This document shows positions 24,026-33,900 of a stretch of DNA of 45,937 nucleotides, in pieces (within the stretch, counting starts at the first letter, position 1; each line of letters opens with the position of its first letter). The stretch covers positions 1-45,937 of the forward strand of contig JBCDFV010000032.1 in assembly GCA_039177555.1 (NCBI GenBank). Reading direction: 5' to 3'. This stretch comes from JANQGH01 sp039177555 (lineage in GTDB: Bacteria > Pseudomonadota > Alphaproteobacteria > DSM-16000 > Inquilinaceae). Both the position numbers and the translations under genes were made by a program. The notes below the pieces were generated by a model. It saw only the letters and a program-made list of their open reading frames with translations, made no database searches and was not told the DNA's origin.

Positions 24026-25075
24026 ATGTCCGCCCAGGAATCGGCGCCGGACCAACCGCACGGCAGCGCGCAAATCCACCATCTGCCGGGCCAGCCATCG
24101 GCACCACCGACACAGCCATGGCCGGCCGAACCGAGCAATCCGGGCACGGCTTTGGATCGCGACCTGGTCGACACGGTGCGGGTCAATCTCAGCGCGGTGG
24201 AGCGCCGGGCTGGGACCTTGACCACGCGCCGCACCGTGAAGAAGGACTGGCAGGCTGCCTGGCTGCTGAAGGCGATCAGTTGCATCGACCTGACGACGCT
24301 GAACGGCGACGATACGGCCGGCCGGGTCAGGCGCCTATGCGCCAAGGCGCGCGTACCTTTGCGGTCCGACCTGGTCGAGGCGCTGGGCATCGGCGATATC
24401 GGGCTGACGACCGGCGCGGTGTGCGTCTATCACACCTTCGTCGAAACGGCGGTCGAGGCCCTGCGCGGCACCGACATTCCGGTGGCTGCCGTGTCGACCG
24501 GGTTTCCCGCCGGCTTGAACCCGATGGACGTCAAACTGCGCGAGATCGAGGCCTCGGTCGCGGCGGGCGCGCGTGAAATCGACATCGTCGTCACCCGTGA
24601 ACATGTGCTGACGGGCAACTGGCAAGCGCTTTACGACGAGGTGAAGGCGTTTAAGGCGGCCTGCGGTCAAGCCCATATGAAGACCATTCTGGCGACCGGC
24701 GATCTGGCGACTCTGCGTAATGTGGGGCGCGCCTCCATGGTCGCGATGATGGCTGGGTCCGACTTCATCAAGACCTCGACGGGCAAGGAGGGCGTGAACG
24801 CGACCCTGCCGGTGGCCCTGGTCATGGTGCGGGCGATCCGCGCTTATCACGCCTGGTCGGGCAACGTCGTCGGGTTCAAACCCGCCGGAGGCATCTCGAC
24901 GACCAAGGACGCGCTGGGCTTTCAGTTCCTGATGAAGGAGGAACTGGGACGCTCCTGGCTGGAACCCGGACTGTTCCGGTTTGGCGCCTCCAGCCTGCTG
25001 GCCGACATCGAGCGGCAGTTGGAGTTCCACATCACCGGCCGGTACGCCTCCTACGACCATCACGCCGTGGGCTGA
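24026..25075 (+). CDS. deoC: Deoxyribose-phosphate aldolase, long form
   Basis: 349-residue aldolase that cleaves 2-deoxyribose-5-phosphate to acetaldehyde and glyceraldehyde-3-phosphate. The Schiff-base lysine is Lys249 in DFIKTSTGKEG and the second active-site lysine is Lys285 in VGFKPAGGI. EIDIVVTREHVLTGNWQALY is characteristic of the long, eukaryote-like DERA rather than the 220-260 residue E. coli type. The first 40 or so residues are Pro/Gln-rich and probably flexible. ATG 24026 has AGAGG about 10 nt upstream. It ends 7 bp before the aldehyde dehydrogenase gene, which suits removal of the acetaldehyde. Confidence 0.95.
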   Translation: MSAQESAPDQPHGSAQIHHLPGQPSAPPTQPWPAEPSNPGTALDRDLVDTVRVNLSAVERRAGTLTTRRTVKKDWQAAWLLKAISCIDLTTLNGDDTAGRVRRLCAKARVPLRSDLVEALGIGDIGLTTGAVCVYHTFVETAVEALRGTDIPVAAVSTGFPAGLNPMDVKLREIEASVAAGAREIDIVVTREHVLTGNWQALYDEVKAFKAACGQAHMKTILATGDLATLRNVGRASMVAMMAGSDFIKTSTGKEGVNATLPVALVMVRAIRAYHAWSGNVVGFKPAGGISTTKDALGFQFLMKEELGRSWLEPGLFRFGASSLLADIERQLEFHITGRYASYDHHAVG

Positions 25076-25082
25076 ACCAACA

Positions 25083-27464
25083 ATGACCGTCGCGCAAATC
25101 TTCGAGACCATGGAATACGGACCGGCGCCCGAAAGCGATGCCGAAGGGCGCGCCTGGATCGATGGGCACAAGGGCGTAACCAAGCTGTTCATTGGCGGCC
25201 GTTGGGTGAAGGCCAAGTCCGGCGCCGATTTCGAGACGTCAAACCCGGCAACCGGCAAACCGCTGATCCGCATCGCCGAGGCCGGCGACAAGGACGTCGA
25301 CGCGGCCGTGAAGGCGGCGCGCGCGGCCCAGCCCAACTGGGCCGCCCTGCCCGGCCATCAGCGCGCGCGGTATCTTTATGCGCTGGCCCGGTTGATCCAG
25401 AAACACAGCCGCTTGCTGGCGGTGCTGGAGACCCTCGACAACGGCAAGCCGATCCGCGAGACACGCGATCTCGACATTCCCCTGGTCGCCCGGCACTTCT
25501 ATCACCATGCCGGCTGGGCCCAGCTTATGGACACAAAGCTGGCCGACAGGGTGCCGGTCGGCGTCTGCGGTCAGATCATCCCGTGGAACTTCCCGCTCTT
25601 GATGCTGGCCTGGAAGATCGCGCCGGCGATCGCGCTGGGCAACACGGTGGTGCTGAAGCCGGCGGAGTTCACCAGCCTGACGGCGCTCGCCTTTGCCGAA
25701 CTGTGCGAAAAGGCCGGGCTGCCGGCCGGGGTGGTCAACATCGTCACGGGCGATGGTGCGACGGGCGAGTTGATCGTCAACCATCCGGATATCGACAAGA
25801 TCGCGTTCACCGGCTCGACCGAGGTCGGCCGGGCGATCCGTACCGCGACCGCCGGATCTGGAAAGGCCCTGACTTTGGAGTTGGGCGGCAAGTCGCCCTT
25901 CATCGTGTTCGACGACGCCGATCTCGACAGCGCGGTCGAAGGCGTGGTCGACGCGATATGGTTCAATCAGGGGCAGGTCTGCTGTGCCGGGTCGCGCCTG
26001 TTGATCCAGGAAGGTATCTACGACGCCATGGTCGCCAAACTGCGCACGCGGATGGAAAGCCTGCGTGTCGGCGACCCGCTGGACAAGGCGATCGATATCG
26101 GCGCCATCGTCGCACCTGTCCAGCTTGAGCGTATTCGGACGCTGGTTGACCAAGGAGTTTCGGAAGGTGCCGAACTGTGGCAGCCAAGCTGGGCCGTGCC
26201 GACCGAGGGCTGTTTCTTCCCGCCCAGCCTGTTCACCAACGTCGCGCCCGCCTCGACCGTGGCGCGGGTTGAGATCTTCGGGCCCGTCATCGCGGCAATG
26301 AGCTTCCGCACACCGGCGGAGGCCATGCAACTGGCCAACAACAGCGAGTACGGGCTGGCCGCCAGCGTGTGGAGCGAATCGATCAATCTGGCACTGGACG
26401 TGGCGCCGAAGCTGAAAACTGGCGTGGTCTGGGTCAACACCACCAACCAGTTCGACGCCGCCGTCGGCTTCGGTGGTTACAAGGAGTCGGGCTTCGGGCG
26501 CGAGGGCGGCTTGGAAGGCACCTACGCCTATACCAAGCCACGCCGCGATAAGGCGCGTGTGGCTTGGACGGAGCCGGACCCTTTGCCGAAGCCGAAGCCG
26601 GCCGAGGGCAGCCCGCTCACCATCGATCGCACGCCGAAACTCTATATCGGCGGCAAGCAGGCCCGGCCGGACGGCGCCTACAGCCGGCCGGTCCTGGCAC
26701 CCGACGGCACGATCCTGGGCGAGGTCGGCGACGGCAACCGCAAGGATATCCGCAATGCCGTCGAGGCCGCGCGCAAGGCGGCCGGTTGGGCCGGCGCCAG
26801 CACCCATAACCGGGCGCAGATCCTCTACTACATCGCCGAGAATCTGGAGGCGCGGGCCGACGAGTTCGCCGCGCGCCTGTCCGCCATGACCGGCGCCAAA
26901 CCCAAGGCCGCCCAGGCCGAGGTTGCTGCAAGCGTGGCACGCCTGTTCAGCTATGGCGCCTGGGCCGACAAGTTCGACGGTGCGGTCCATTCGCCGCCCT
27001 TGCGTGGTGTCGCCCTGGCGATGAACGAGCCGATTGGCGTGGTGGCCCTCGCCTGCCCCGATGTCCCGCCGCTGCTCGGCTTTGTCAGCCTTGTCGCCCC
27101 GGCGATCGCCATGGGCAACCGGGTGATCGCGGTGCCGTCGGAACGTCATCCGCTGTCGGCGACGGATCTCTATCAGGTCTTCGACACCTCCGATGTGCCG
27201 GGCGGCGTCGTCAACATCGTCACCGGTGACAAGGACGCGCTGGCGTCGGTGCTGGCCAAGCACGATGCCGTCGACGCCATCTGGTATTGCGGTAGCCCAC
27301 AGGGCTCGGCCGACGTCGAGCGTGCCTCGGCCGGCAACCTGAAACAGGTCTGGGTCGACAATGGCAGCGCGCGCGACTGGCTGGACCCGGCCGACGGTGA
27401 GGGCGAGGCGTTCCTGCGCGCCGCCACACAGGTGAAGAACGTCTGGATACCCTACGGCGAATAG
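25083..27464 (+). CDS. Two-domain aldehyde dehydrogenase (ALDH16-like)
   Basis: 793 residues, about 1.6 times a normal ALDH. The first domain (residues about 1-500) is a complete NAD(P)-dependent dehydrogenase: CGQIIPWNFPLLMLAWK, catalytic Glu266 in LELGGKSPF, catalytic Cys300 in GQVCCAGSRLL, and EIFGPVIAAMSF. The second (about 515-793) starts TPKLYIGGKQARPDG, resembles an ALDH cofactor domain (NEPIGVVALACPDVPPL, GGVVNIVTGD), but ends without a catalytic cysteine. This arrangement is that of the ALDH16 family, whose bacterial members keep the active cysteine. The likely role is oxidation of acetaldehyde released by DeoC, inferred from the 7-bp spacing, not shown by sequence. Confidence 0.9.
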   Translation: MTVAQIFETMEYGPAPESDAEGRAWIDGHKGVTKLFIGGRWVKAKSGADFETSNPATGKPLIRIAEAGDKDVDAAVKAARAAQPNWAALPGHQRARYLYALARLIQKHSRLLAVLETLDNGKPIRETRDLDIPLVARHFYHHAGWAQLMDTKLADRVPVGVCGQIIPWNFPLLMLAWKIAPAIALGNTVVLKPAEFTSLTALAFAELCEKAGLPAGVVNIVTGDGATGELIVNHPDIDKIAFTGSTEVGRAIRTATAGSGKALTLELGGKSPFIVFDDADLDSAVEGVVDAIWFNQGQVCCAGSRLLIQEGIYDAMVAKLRTRMESLRVGDPLDKAIDIGAIVAPVQLERIRTLVDQGVSEGAELWQPSWAVPTEGCFFPPSLFTNVAPASTVARVEIFGPVIAAMSFRTPAEAMQLANNSEYGLAASVWSESINLALDVAPKLKTGVVWVNTTNQFDAAVGFGGYKESGFGREGGLEGTYAYTKPRRDKARVAWTEPDPLPKPKPAEGSPLTIDRTPKLYIGGKQARPDGAYSRPVLAPDGTILGEVGDGNRKDIRNAVEAARKAAGWAGASTHNRAQILYYIAENLEARADEFAARLSAMTGAKPKAAQAEVAASVARLFSYGAWADKFDGAVHSPPLRGVALAMNEPIGVVALACPDVPPLLGFVSLVAPAIAMGNRVIAVPSERHPLSATDLYQVFDTSDVPGGVVNIVTGDKDALASVLAKHDAVDAIWYCGSPQGSADVERASAGNLKQVWVDNGSARDWLDPADGEGEAFLRAATQVKNVWIPYGE

Positions 27465-27596
27465 CGCCTGGCCAGTTGGTGGCAACAGGGCGACGTCACG
27501 ATCGTTATGGCTGCATTGACGGGCCGGCACTTGCCGCGCTCGCTGGCGGCTGACAGTCTCGCACGTCGCCCTTCATTCAGATAACGAAGCTGAGCC

Positions 27597-28937
27597 ATGA
27601 CCACGCCAGGCTTTTTGCCCCAGGAAACCATCCGCAAGAAGCGCGACGGGCTGACGCTCAGCGATGACGAGATCACCGCCTTCATCGGTGGCGTGACCGA
27701 CGGCAGCGTTACCGAAGGGCAGGTCGCCGCCTTTTGCATGGCCGTCTATCTGCAGGGCATGACCATGGCCGAGCGGGTGGCCTTGACCCGCGCGATGACC
27801 CATTCCGGTGAGGTGCTGGACTGGTCCCATCTCGACGGGCCGGTCCTGGACAAACACTCCACCGGCGGGGTGGGCGACAAGGTCAGCCTGATCCTCGGCC
27901 CCGCGATCGCCGCGTGCGGAGGGTACAACCCCATGATTTCGGGCCGCGGCCTTGGCCATACGGGCGGCACCCTCGACAAGTTCGACGCCATTCCCGGCTA
28001 TCAAAGCCAGCCGGACCTGGACACGCTGCGCCGGGTGGTGCGCGACGCGGGCACCGCGATCATCGGGGCGACCAGCGATATCGCCCCGGCCGATCGGCGC
28101 AAATATGCCATTCGTGACGTGACCGGAACGGTGGAATCCATCGACCTGATCACCGCCTCCATCCTGTCGAAGAAGCTGGCCGCCGGGCTCGACGGTCTGG
28201 TCATGGATGTGAAGTACGGATCCGGCGCCTTTGCCGAGACGCTGGACGACGCGACCGCGCTTGCCGAGAGCATCACCCAAGTCGGCACCGGCGCAGGCAT
28301 GCCGACCGTCGCCTTGGTGACCGACATGAACCAGGTTCTGGGCACCAACGCCGGCAACGCCGTGGAGGTGGCCGAGGCGGTCGAGCTTCTGACCGGGCGC
28401 GCGCGGGACGAACGGCTTTATGCCAAGACGCGGGCGCTGGTTGCCGAGGCCCTGGTGCTCGGCAAGCTGGCGAGCGATGTGGACGCCGGCGGGCTGGCCT
28501 TCGACCGCGCGATCGACAGTGGCGCGGCGGCGGAACGTTTCAGCCGAATGGTCGCCGGCCTGGGCGGACCGTCGGATTTCGTCGATCGCCATACACATCA
28601 CCTGCCGGCGGCAGCAACCGTTCGCGATGTCCATGCGGACCGGGAAGGTATCGTGACAGCCGTCGATACGCGCGCGATCGGCATCGCGATCGTCGCCATG
28701 GGCGGCGGCCGCACACGACCTGAGGACGCTATTGATCACGCGGTCGGTCTGACCGATATCGCCGGCATCGGCGATCGGGTCGGTCCGGCCGACAAGGCCC
28801 TAGCCCAGGTTCACGCGGCCGACGAGGCCTCGGCCGAACGGGCCACCGACGCCGTGCGCCGGGCCTTCACGATCGGCGACGAAGCACCCGCGAAGCGCTC
28901 GCTGATCGCCAAACGCGTCACCGCGCCCACGCCATGA
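27597..28937 (+). CDS. deoA: Thymidine phosphorylase
   Basis: 446-residue enzyme that phosphorolyses thymidine and deoxyuridine to base and deoxyribose-1-phosphate. Family hallmarks: the N-terminal helical domain with IRKKRDGLTLSDDEI, then the phosphate-binding DKHSTGGVGDKVSLILGP, SGRGLGHTGGTLDKFDAIPG, the KYAIRDVTGTVESIDLITASI pyrimidine-binding region, and VMDVKYGSGAF. Length is that of bacterial DeoA. It begins 132 bp after the ALDH gene, the longest gap inside the run, and overlaps the following transporter gene by 4 bp (ATGA). Confidence 0.96.
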   Translation: MTTPGFLPQETIRKKRDGLTLSDDEITAFIGGVTDGSVTEGQVAAFCMAVYLQGMTMAERVALTRAMTHSGEVLDWSHLDGPVLDKHSTGGVGDKVSLILGPAIAACGGYNPMISGRGLGHTGGTLDKFDAIPGYQSQPDLDTLRRVVRDAGTAIIGATSDIAPADRRKYAIRDVTGTVESIDLITASILSKKLAAGLDGLVMDVKYGSGAFAETLDDATALAESITQVGTGAGMPTVALVTDMNQVLGTNAGNAVEVAEAVELLTGRARDERLYAKTRALVAEALVLGKLASDVDAGGLAFDRAIDSGAAAERFSRMVAGLGGPSDFVDRHTHHLPAAATVRDVHADREGIVTAVDTRAIGIAIVAMGGGRTRPEDAIDHAVGLTDIAGIGDRVGPADKALAQVHAADEASAERATDAVRRAFTIGDEAPAKRSLIAKRVTAPTP

Positions 28938-29893
28938 CCGCGGAGGCGGCCGCACCCGCCGACCGCGTTGCACGGGGGATCGGGCTTTATGTGCTGGCGA
29001 TCCTGCTGCTTGCGAGCATGGACGCGGTGATCAAATGGCTGTCGTCCGACTACCCCACCCAGCAGATCGTCTTCTTCCGGGCTGTGTTCGGCCTGTTGCC
29101 GTTGATGACCATCCTGGCCATTCGCCGCCGGTTTCGGGACCTTCGGACGCGGCGTCTGGGCGGCCAGTTGGGGCGCGGCGTACTGTCCGCCTGTGCAGCG
29201 CTGTGCTTCTTCTACGCATTCGGCCAGATGCCGCTGGCGGACGCCTACGCCATCGCCTTCGCCTCACCGCTCTTCGTCACGGCCCTGAGCGTGCCGCTGC
29301 TGGGCGAGCCCGTCGGTCGCCACCGCTGGATCGCCGTCGGCATCGGCTTCATCGGCATTCTGGTCGTCTTGCGGCCGGGCCAGGCCGGCCTCGACCAGTT
29401 TCTGACGCTCGGCGCGGCCGCTGCCTTGGCAGGCACGTTTTTCTTTTCCCTGTCGGTGGTGCTGATCCGGCGCATGACGCGCACGGAAACCAACGCTTCC
29501 CTGGTCTTCTATGCGGCACTGGTCACGATCGTGGTGTCGGGCTTGGGACTGCCGTTTGGGTTCGTATGGCCCGATCCGTGGGACCTTGCCCTCATGGCCC
29601 TTGTCGGCCTGCTGGGCGGCTTCGGCGTTATCTTCGTCACCGAGGCGTTCCGTTCCGCCCCCGTGTCCATCCTGGCGCCGTTCGAATATACCGCCATGAT
29701 CTGGGCGCTGATCTACGGCTATTCGATCTGGGGCGACCTGCCGGACGGCTGGGTCCTGGGCGGCGGCGCGATCGTCATCTGCAGCGGGCTTTACATCCTG
29801 CACCGTGAAACACGGCGACATACGAACCGGGCGGCGACCGAGCGGCTGGCGATGGCACCGGTGAACCAAACGGGCGCCAAGGACGAAAACTGA
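28934..29893 (+). CDS. EamA/DMT family transporter
   Basis: 319-residue inner-membrane protein with two EamA repeats and about ten helices. The first repeat begins GLYVLAILLLASMDAVIKWL and ends near GIGFIGILVVLRPG; the second begins near LGAAAALAGTFFFSLSVVLIRRMT and ends at GGAIVICSGLYILHRE. Substrate cannot be told from the family. Its start overlaps the deoA stop (ATGA) and add follows 70 bp later, so it is embedded in nucleoside catabolism. Export of a free base or import of a related compound is a guess from position. Confidence 0.85.
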   Translation: MTAEAAAPADRVARGIGLYVLAILLLASMDAVIKWLSSDYPTQQIVFFRAVFGLLPLMTILAIRRRFRDLRTRRLGGQLGRGVLSACAALCFFYAFGQMPLADAYAIAFASPLFVTALSVPLLGEPVGRHRWIAVGIGFIGILVVLRPGQAGLDQFLTLGAAAALAGTFFFSLSVVLIRRMTRTETNASLVFYAALVTIVVSGLGLPFGFVWPDPWDLALMALVGLLGGFGVIFVTEAFRSAPVSILAPFEYTAMIWALIYGYSIWGDLPDGWVLGGGAIVICSGLYILHRETRRHTNRAATERLAMAPVNQTGAKDEN

Positions 29894-29963
29894 TCGGGTT
29901 TGGGTCGGCGGTTGTCGCCATGCCATAGTGGCGGGCTGACAACCAAAGGGCCGCCCCGTTCCC

Positions 29964-30971
29964 ATGCCGACCAGTGACGATCGACTGCAACACCTGCCCA
30001 AGGCAGAACTGCACCTGCACCTCGAAGGCGCGGCCACGCCCGATCTGGTGCGGCGCCTGGCGGCGCGCAACAAGATGACCTTGCCGGACGATCTGTTCGA
30101 TGCCGATGGCGATTTTCTCTGGAACGACTTCCTGCACTTTCTCCAGGTCTTCGATGTTGCCAGCAGCGTGATCCGCACGCCGGAGGATTATCGCGACCTG
30201 ACCTACGAGCACCTGATGGCGTCAGCGGCCGAAGGCGGCATCTATGCGGAACTGATGTCCTCGCCGGACCACGCGGCGTTGGCGGGCCTGTCCTATGCCG
30301 GCCATCTGGAGGGCATCGCGCAGGGCATCGAGGACGCCAAACGCGATAGCGGCATCGAGGCCCGGATTATCGTGACCTGCGTTCGGCATTTTGGCGTGGA
30401 CCGGTCTCTGGCGGTCGCCCGCGACGCCGTGCGCCATCCGCACCCGTTGGTGACCGGCTTTGGCATGGGCGGCGACGAGGCCGGGTTTCCGCCGGCCCAG
30501 TTCGCCGACGTCTTCAGGATCGCGGCCGAGGAAGCCGGCCTAAGCTGCAACGTGCATGCCGGCGAGTTCGGTGGTCCGGAAAGCATTCGCGGCGCGCTCG
30601 ATGCCCTGCCGGTCAGCCGGCTCGGTCACGGCGTGAGGGCGATCGAGGACCCATCCCTCGTGGCCGAGCTCGCCGAACGCGGCACCGTTTTGGAAGTCTG
30701 CCCGATGAGCAACATCGCCACCGGCGTGTTCCCGTCTCACGACCGCCATCCGCTGCCAATCCTGCACGAGGCTGGCGTGCGGTGCACCTTGTCGAGCGAC
30801 GATCCGCACTATTTCGGCAGCTCGATCGGGCGGGAGTATGCGAACGCCAGCGCGATGTTCGGCTATGACGAGGAAGCGCTGCTCGGCTTCACGCGGACCT
30901 CTCTTGAAGCGGCCTTTGTCGACGAGGCAACGCGGGCCCGGCTGCTGAACCGGCTGGACGCGTATCAGTAG
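29964..30971 (+). CDS. add: Adenosine deaminase
   Basis: 335-residue zinc hydrolase converting (deoxy)adenosine to (deoxy)inosine. Zinc ligands HLHLEG (residues about 14-19), the VHAGEFGGPESI motif with catalytic Glu, LGHGVRA, and the SSDDPHYFGS segment with metal-binding Asp are all there. FGMGGDEAGF and VLEVCPMSNIATGVFPSH match alphaproteobacterial Add proteins. Adenine deaminase of the related subfamily is the alternative but the HAGE context fits Add better. No obvious ribosome site. Last gene of the run; its 3' end overlaps tamB by 7 bp tail to tail. Inosine produced would go to PunA. Confidence 0.92.
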   Translation: MPTSDDRLQHLPKAELHLHLEGAATPDLVRRLAARNKMTLPDDLFDADGDFLWNDFLHFLQVFDVASSVIRTPEDYRDLTYEHLMASAAEGGIYAELMSSPDHAALAGLSYAGHLEGIAQGIEDAKRDSGIEARIIVTCVRHFGVDRSLAVARDAVRHPHPLVTGFGMGGDEAGFPPAQFADVFRIAAEEAGLSCNVHAGEFGGPESIRGALDALPVSRLGHGVRAIEDPSLVAELAERGTVLEVCPMSNIATGVFPSHDRHPLPILHEAGVRCTLSSDDPHYFGSSIGREYANASAMFGYDEEALLGFTRTSLEAAFVDEATRARLLNRLDAYQ

Positions 30972-33900
30972 TCCCACTCCACGGAGAAGCCCACCCGGCT
31001 GCCCCGCGTGCCGACACCGCTTTCGACCGTGATGTTCGGCGTCAACTCGATTTCGACTGATACCTCGCTGTCTCCCGACTCCACCCCCTGATCGACCTCG
31101 ACATAGACGTTGTCGGTAATGTTCTGGCCGATGCCGATGGCGGTTTCGCCGCCCGGCGTGGTCGTGAAGTCCACCCGATCGAAGCCCAGGGTCTGGCGCA
31201 CCTCTTGCAGCAGTCCAGGGCCGCCACCGCCGATGCCGGCAAGCTGGCCGGCGGAAGCCGCCAACTGCACCGCCTCGAACGCCGTGAGGCTGTCCGAAGC
31301 CCGGCCAAACAGGATGATCGCCAGGATCTCGCTCTGCGGCAAAGGCGGTTGAGACGTCACCTCGATGCCGGGGTCCGACGCGCGGCCCGTCACCGCCAGC
31401 GTCGCGGTGATGCTGTCGACCGTGGTCGTAGCCTCGAAGTTGAGCAGCGGGTCGATAGGGCGCCCGTCGAACCGGATGCTGCCCTGGGTGAACTCCAGAT
31501 GCCGGCTCAATACGTCGTAGGAGCCACGACGCAGATCGAGGCTGCCGCGAATCGACGGCGCGTTGAGCGTGCCGGCAACCGTCAAATCGCCGGCGAACTC
31601 CGCCTCCAGGCCGCTGCCGCGCACGAAAACCTGGTTGGGGGCCGATACCTCCACATCCAAAGCGATGTCGAAGGCCGTCGCCGTCTGATCACCGGCGGCG
31701 GCTGCCCGCGCGCGTTCGATCCTTTCCGCCTCCTCCGGCGTGGCGGGGTTGATCTCGATCACGTCGATGGTCGGCACCGAGGCCGTGCCCAGATTGTCGA
31801 GCCGCGCCTCGACCTGTTCCAGCCGTACCGTGCCGCTTAGCTCACCGCCCTGGGCCAAGCTGCCGGTGAAGGTCAGGTCCGCATCGGCAATCGCCGCCAC
31901 CGCCGGCATGTCCAACAGCGCCGCATCGTCCGCCTGCACCCGAACCTCGACCGGCAGGCCGCGGCTTGGGTCCAGGGAAATCGAGCCAGAACCGCCTATG
32001 GTCCCGCCGTTGGGCGTCTGGGCGGTCAGCCGGCTCACCACCAATTCGTCGGTGCTGGCATTCATGTCGATCTCGATGGCCGTCAGCTCCACACCATAGA
32101 GCGCATTGCGGAACGAGCCATCGCGCAGATTGACCGTGCCGCTGGCGGTCAGGTCGGACATGCTGCCACTGGCGGTCAGGTTGATGGCCAAGGTACCGCC
32201 GACCGTATCCGCCCCGGCAGCCAGCAACGGGTTCAGGACCGCAAGGTCGAAGCTGCCCTCGCCCGTGACCTGAACACTGCCGGCGCCGCCCGTCGGCACG
32301 GTTCCGGTGACCGACAGCCGGCTGCCGGTGCCGGTCAGCTCGCCATCGAACTGGGTGCTGCCGGCCGAAAGGGTGCCCGTAACGGAGACGTCGTAGCTGC
32401 CGAGGCCGACCGCTTCGGTCTGCGGCGTGCCGACGCCGGTGGCGCGCAGATCGTACTGGCCTTGCGGCGCGTCGGCGCTGCCGGAGATGGTGGCCGAGCC
32501 GTTGAGGACGCCGGTGACTTCCGCCCCAGGCGCTGCCAGCGCAACCAGCCGCAGGGGGACATCCGAGGCGTTTACGTTCAGGTTCAGCGCATCGGCGACG
32601 GTGCCGGAAACCTGAAGGCTGCCGCCGGCCGCCGACAGAGACATGCTGCCCAGATCGATCGTGCCGTCTTCACCGATCGTGATGGTGTTGGGCGAGGCCA
32701 GAGCGAAGCTTTCGCCCGATGCAGAGAGCGCCAACGTTTCCAGCGCGATCGAAATCGTGTCCGCAATGCTGACCTGCCCTGCGCCCGAGATAGCGGCGCC
32801 CGATTGCTGGCCGTCGACGGTCCAAGACATCGATGCCGGCGAACCCGTTGCCGTTGCGCGCAAGGTCGAGAAGTCCAGTCCGCCGACCAGCGCGCTGGTG
32901 CCGTCGACCGAGGCATCGAAGGTGAGATCGCCGGCCGGATCATCCAGGGTGGCGACGATCGCCGCCGTGCCGAACCGCTGGCCGGCGACGTCGAGCGTCG
33001 TCGCGTCGATATCGGCATCGATCGAGGGCACCGTGCCCAGATCGCGGCCGGTAACGTCGAACTCCAGCTCGTCGGCGCTGACCAGATCGGCGTAGCTGGC
33101 GCCGGTCGCGGAGCCGCGCAGGCGGATGCCGTCGCTGCCGAGAATGTCGTCTCCATTGGCGGTCAGGGTCAAAGACTCGACCGAAACGTCGGCGGCCTCA
33201 ACCGCCAGCGCCACTGCGGTCAGGTCGAGGCCGGGCGTGCCCAGAAGATCGGTCCCGTCGGCCGTGACCTCGAGGGAACTGGCGGTCGCCACATCGCCGA
33301 AAGCCAGGCCCATCCCGGTGATGCGCACTTGCGCTGTCTGGCCGTCCTCGTCGGTCTGATCCAGGGTGACCGCTAGGGTCGCCGCGCCGGTCAGCGGCTG
33401 GTCGATCAACTCGTCAAGGCTCGAAAGGTCCTCGACCTGGCCCTCCAGACTGCCGACAGCCGCCAGCGTCGTCGGGTCGAATTGGATCGTGCCGTCCAGT
33501 TGCAACGAGCCGAATTGCAGGCTGACCGTCTCAAGGTCGATGGGGCTGTCGCCAGAGGGGTCCAACGGCCGTGAATCAATGGAGAGCGCGACGGGCCGGC
33601 CGCCAACCGAGCCTGTTAGATCCACCGTACCGGTGATCGCCGACGGGATGTCGGTGAGGTCGGCGTTCAGCGTGAGATCCTCGACCGTTTCGCCGCTGGC
33701 GTTTACCGCGCTTGAGGTCAGGGCGACCTGCGCCGACAGCGCATCGAGCGGTCCGTTGACGCTGGCATTGGCCTGCGCGGACCCGTCGATATCGGGCGCG
33801 ATGGCGGCAAGGTCGCTGACCGAGATATCCGCGTTGGCCGAGATACTCGCGCCGTCCCAACTGCCGCTGGCGTCGATTTCGGCGGATTGGCCGGCCAGCG

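Noticed and set aside
25239..27530. 763-residue minus-strand frame
   Set aside because: Antisense to the two-domain ALDH with all catalytic motifs on the plus strand; no recognisable domain in the antisense product.
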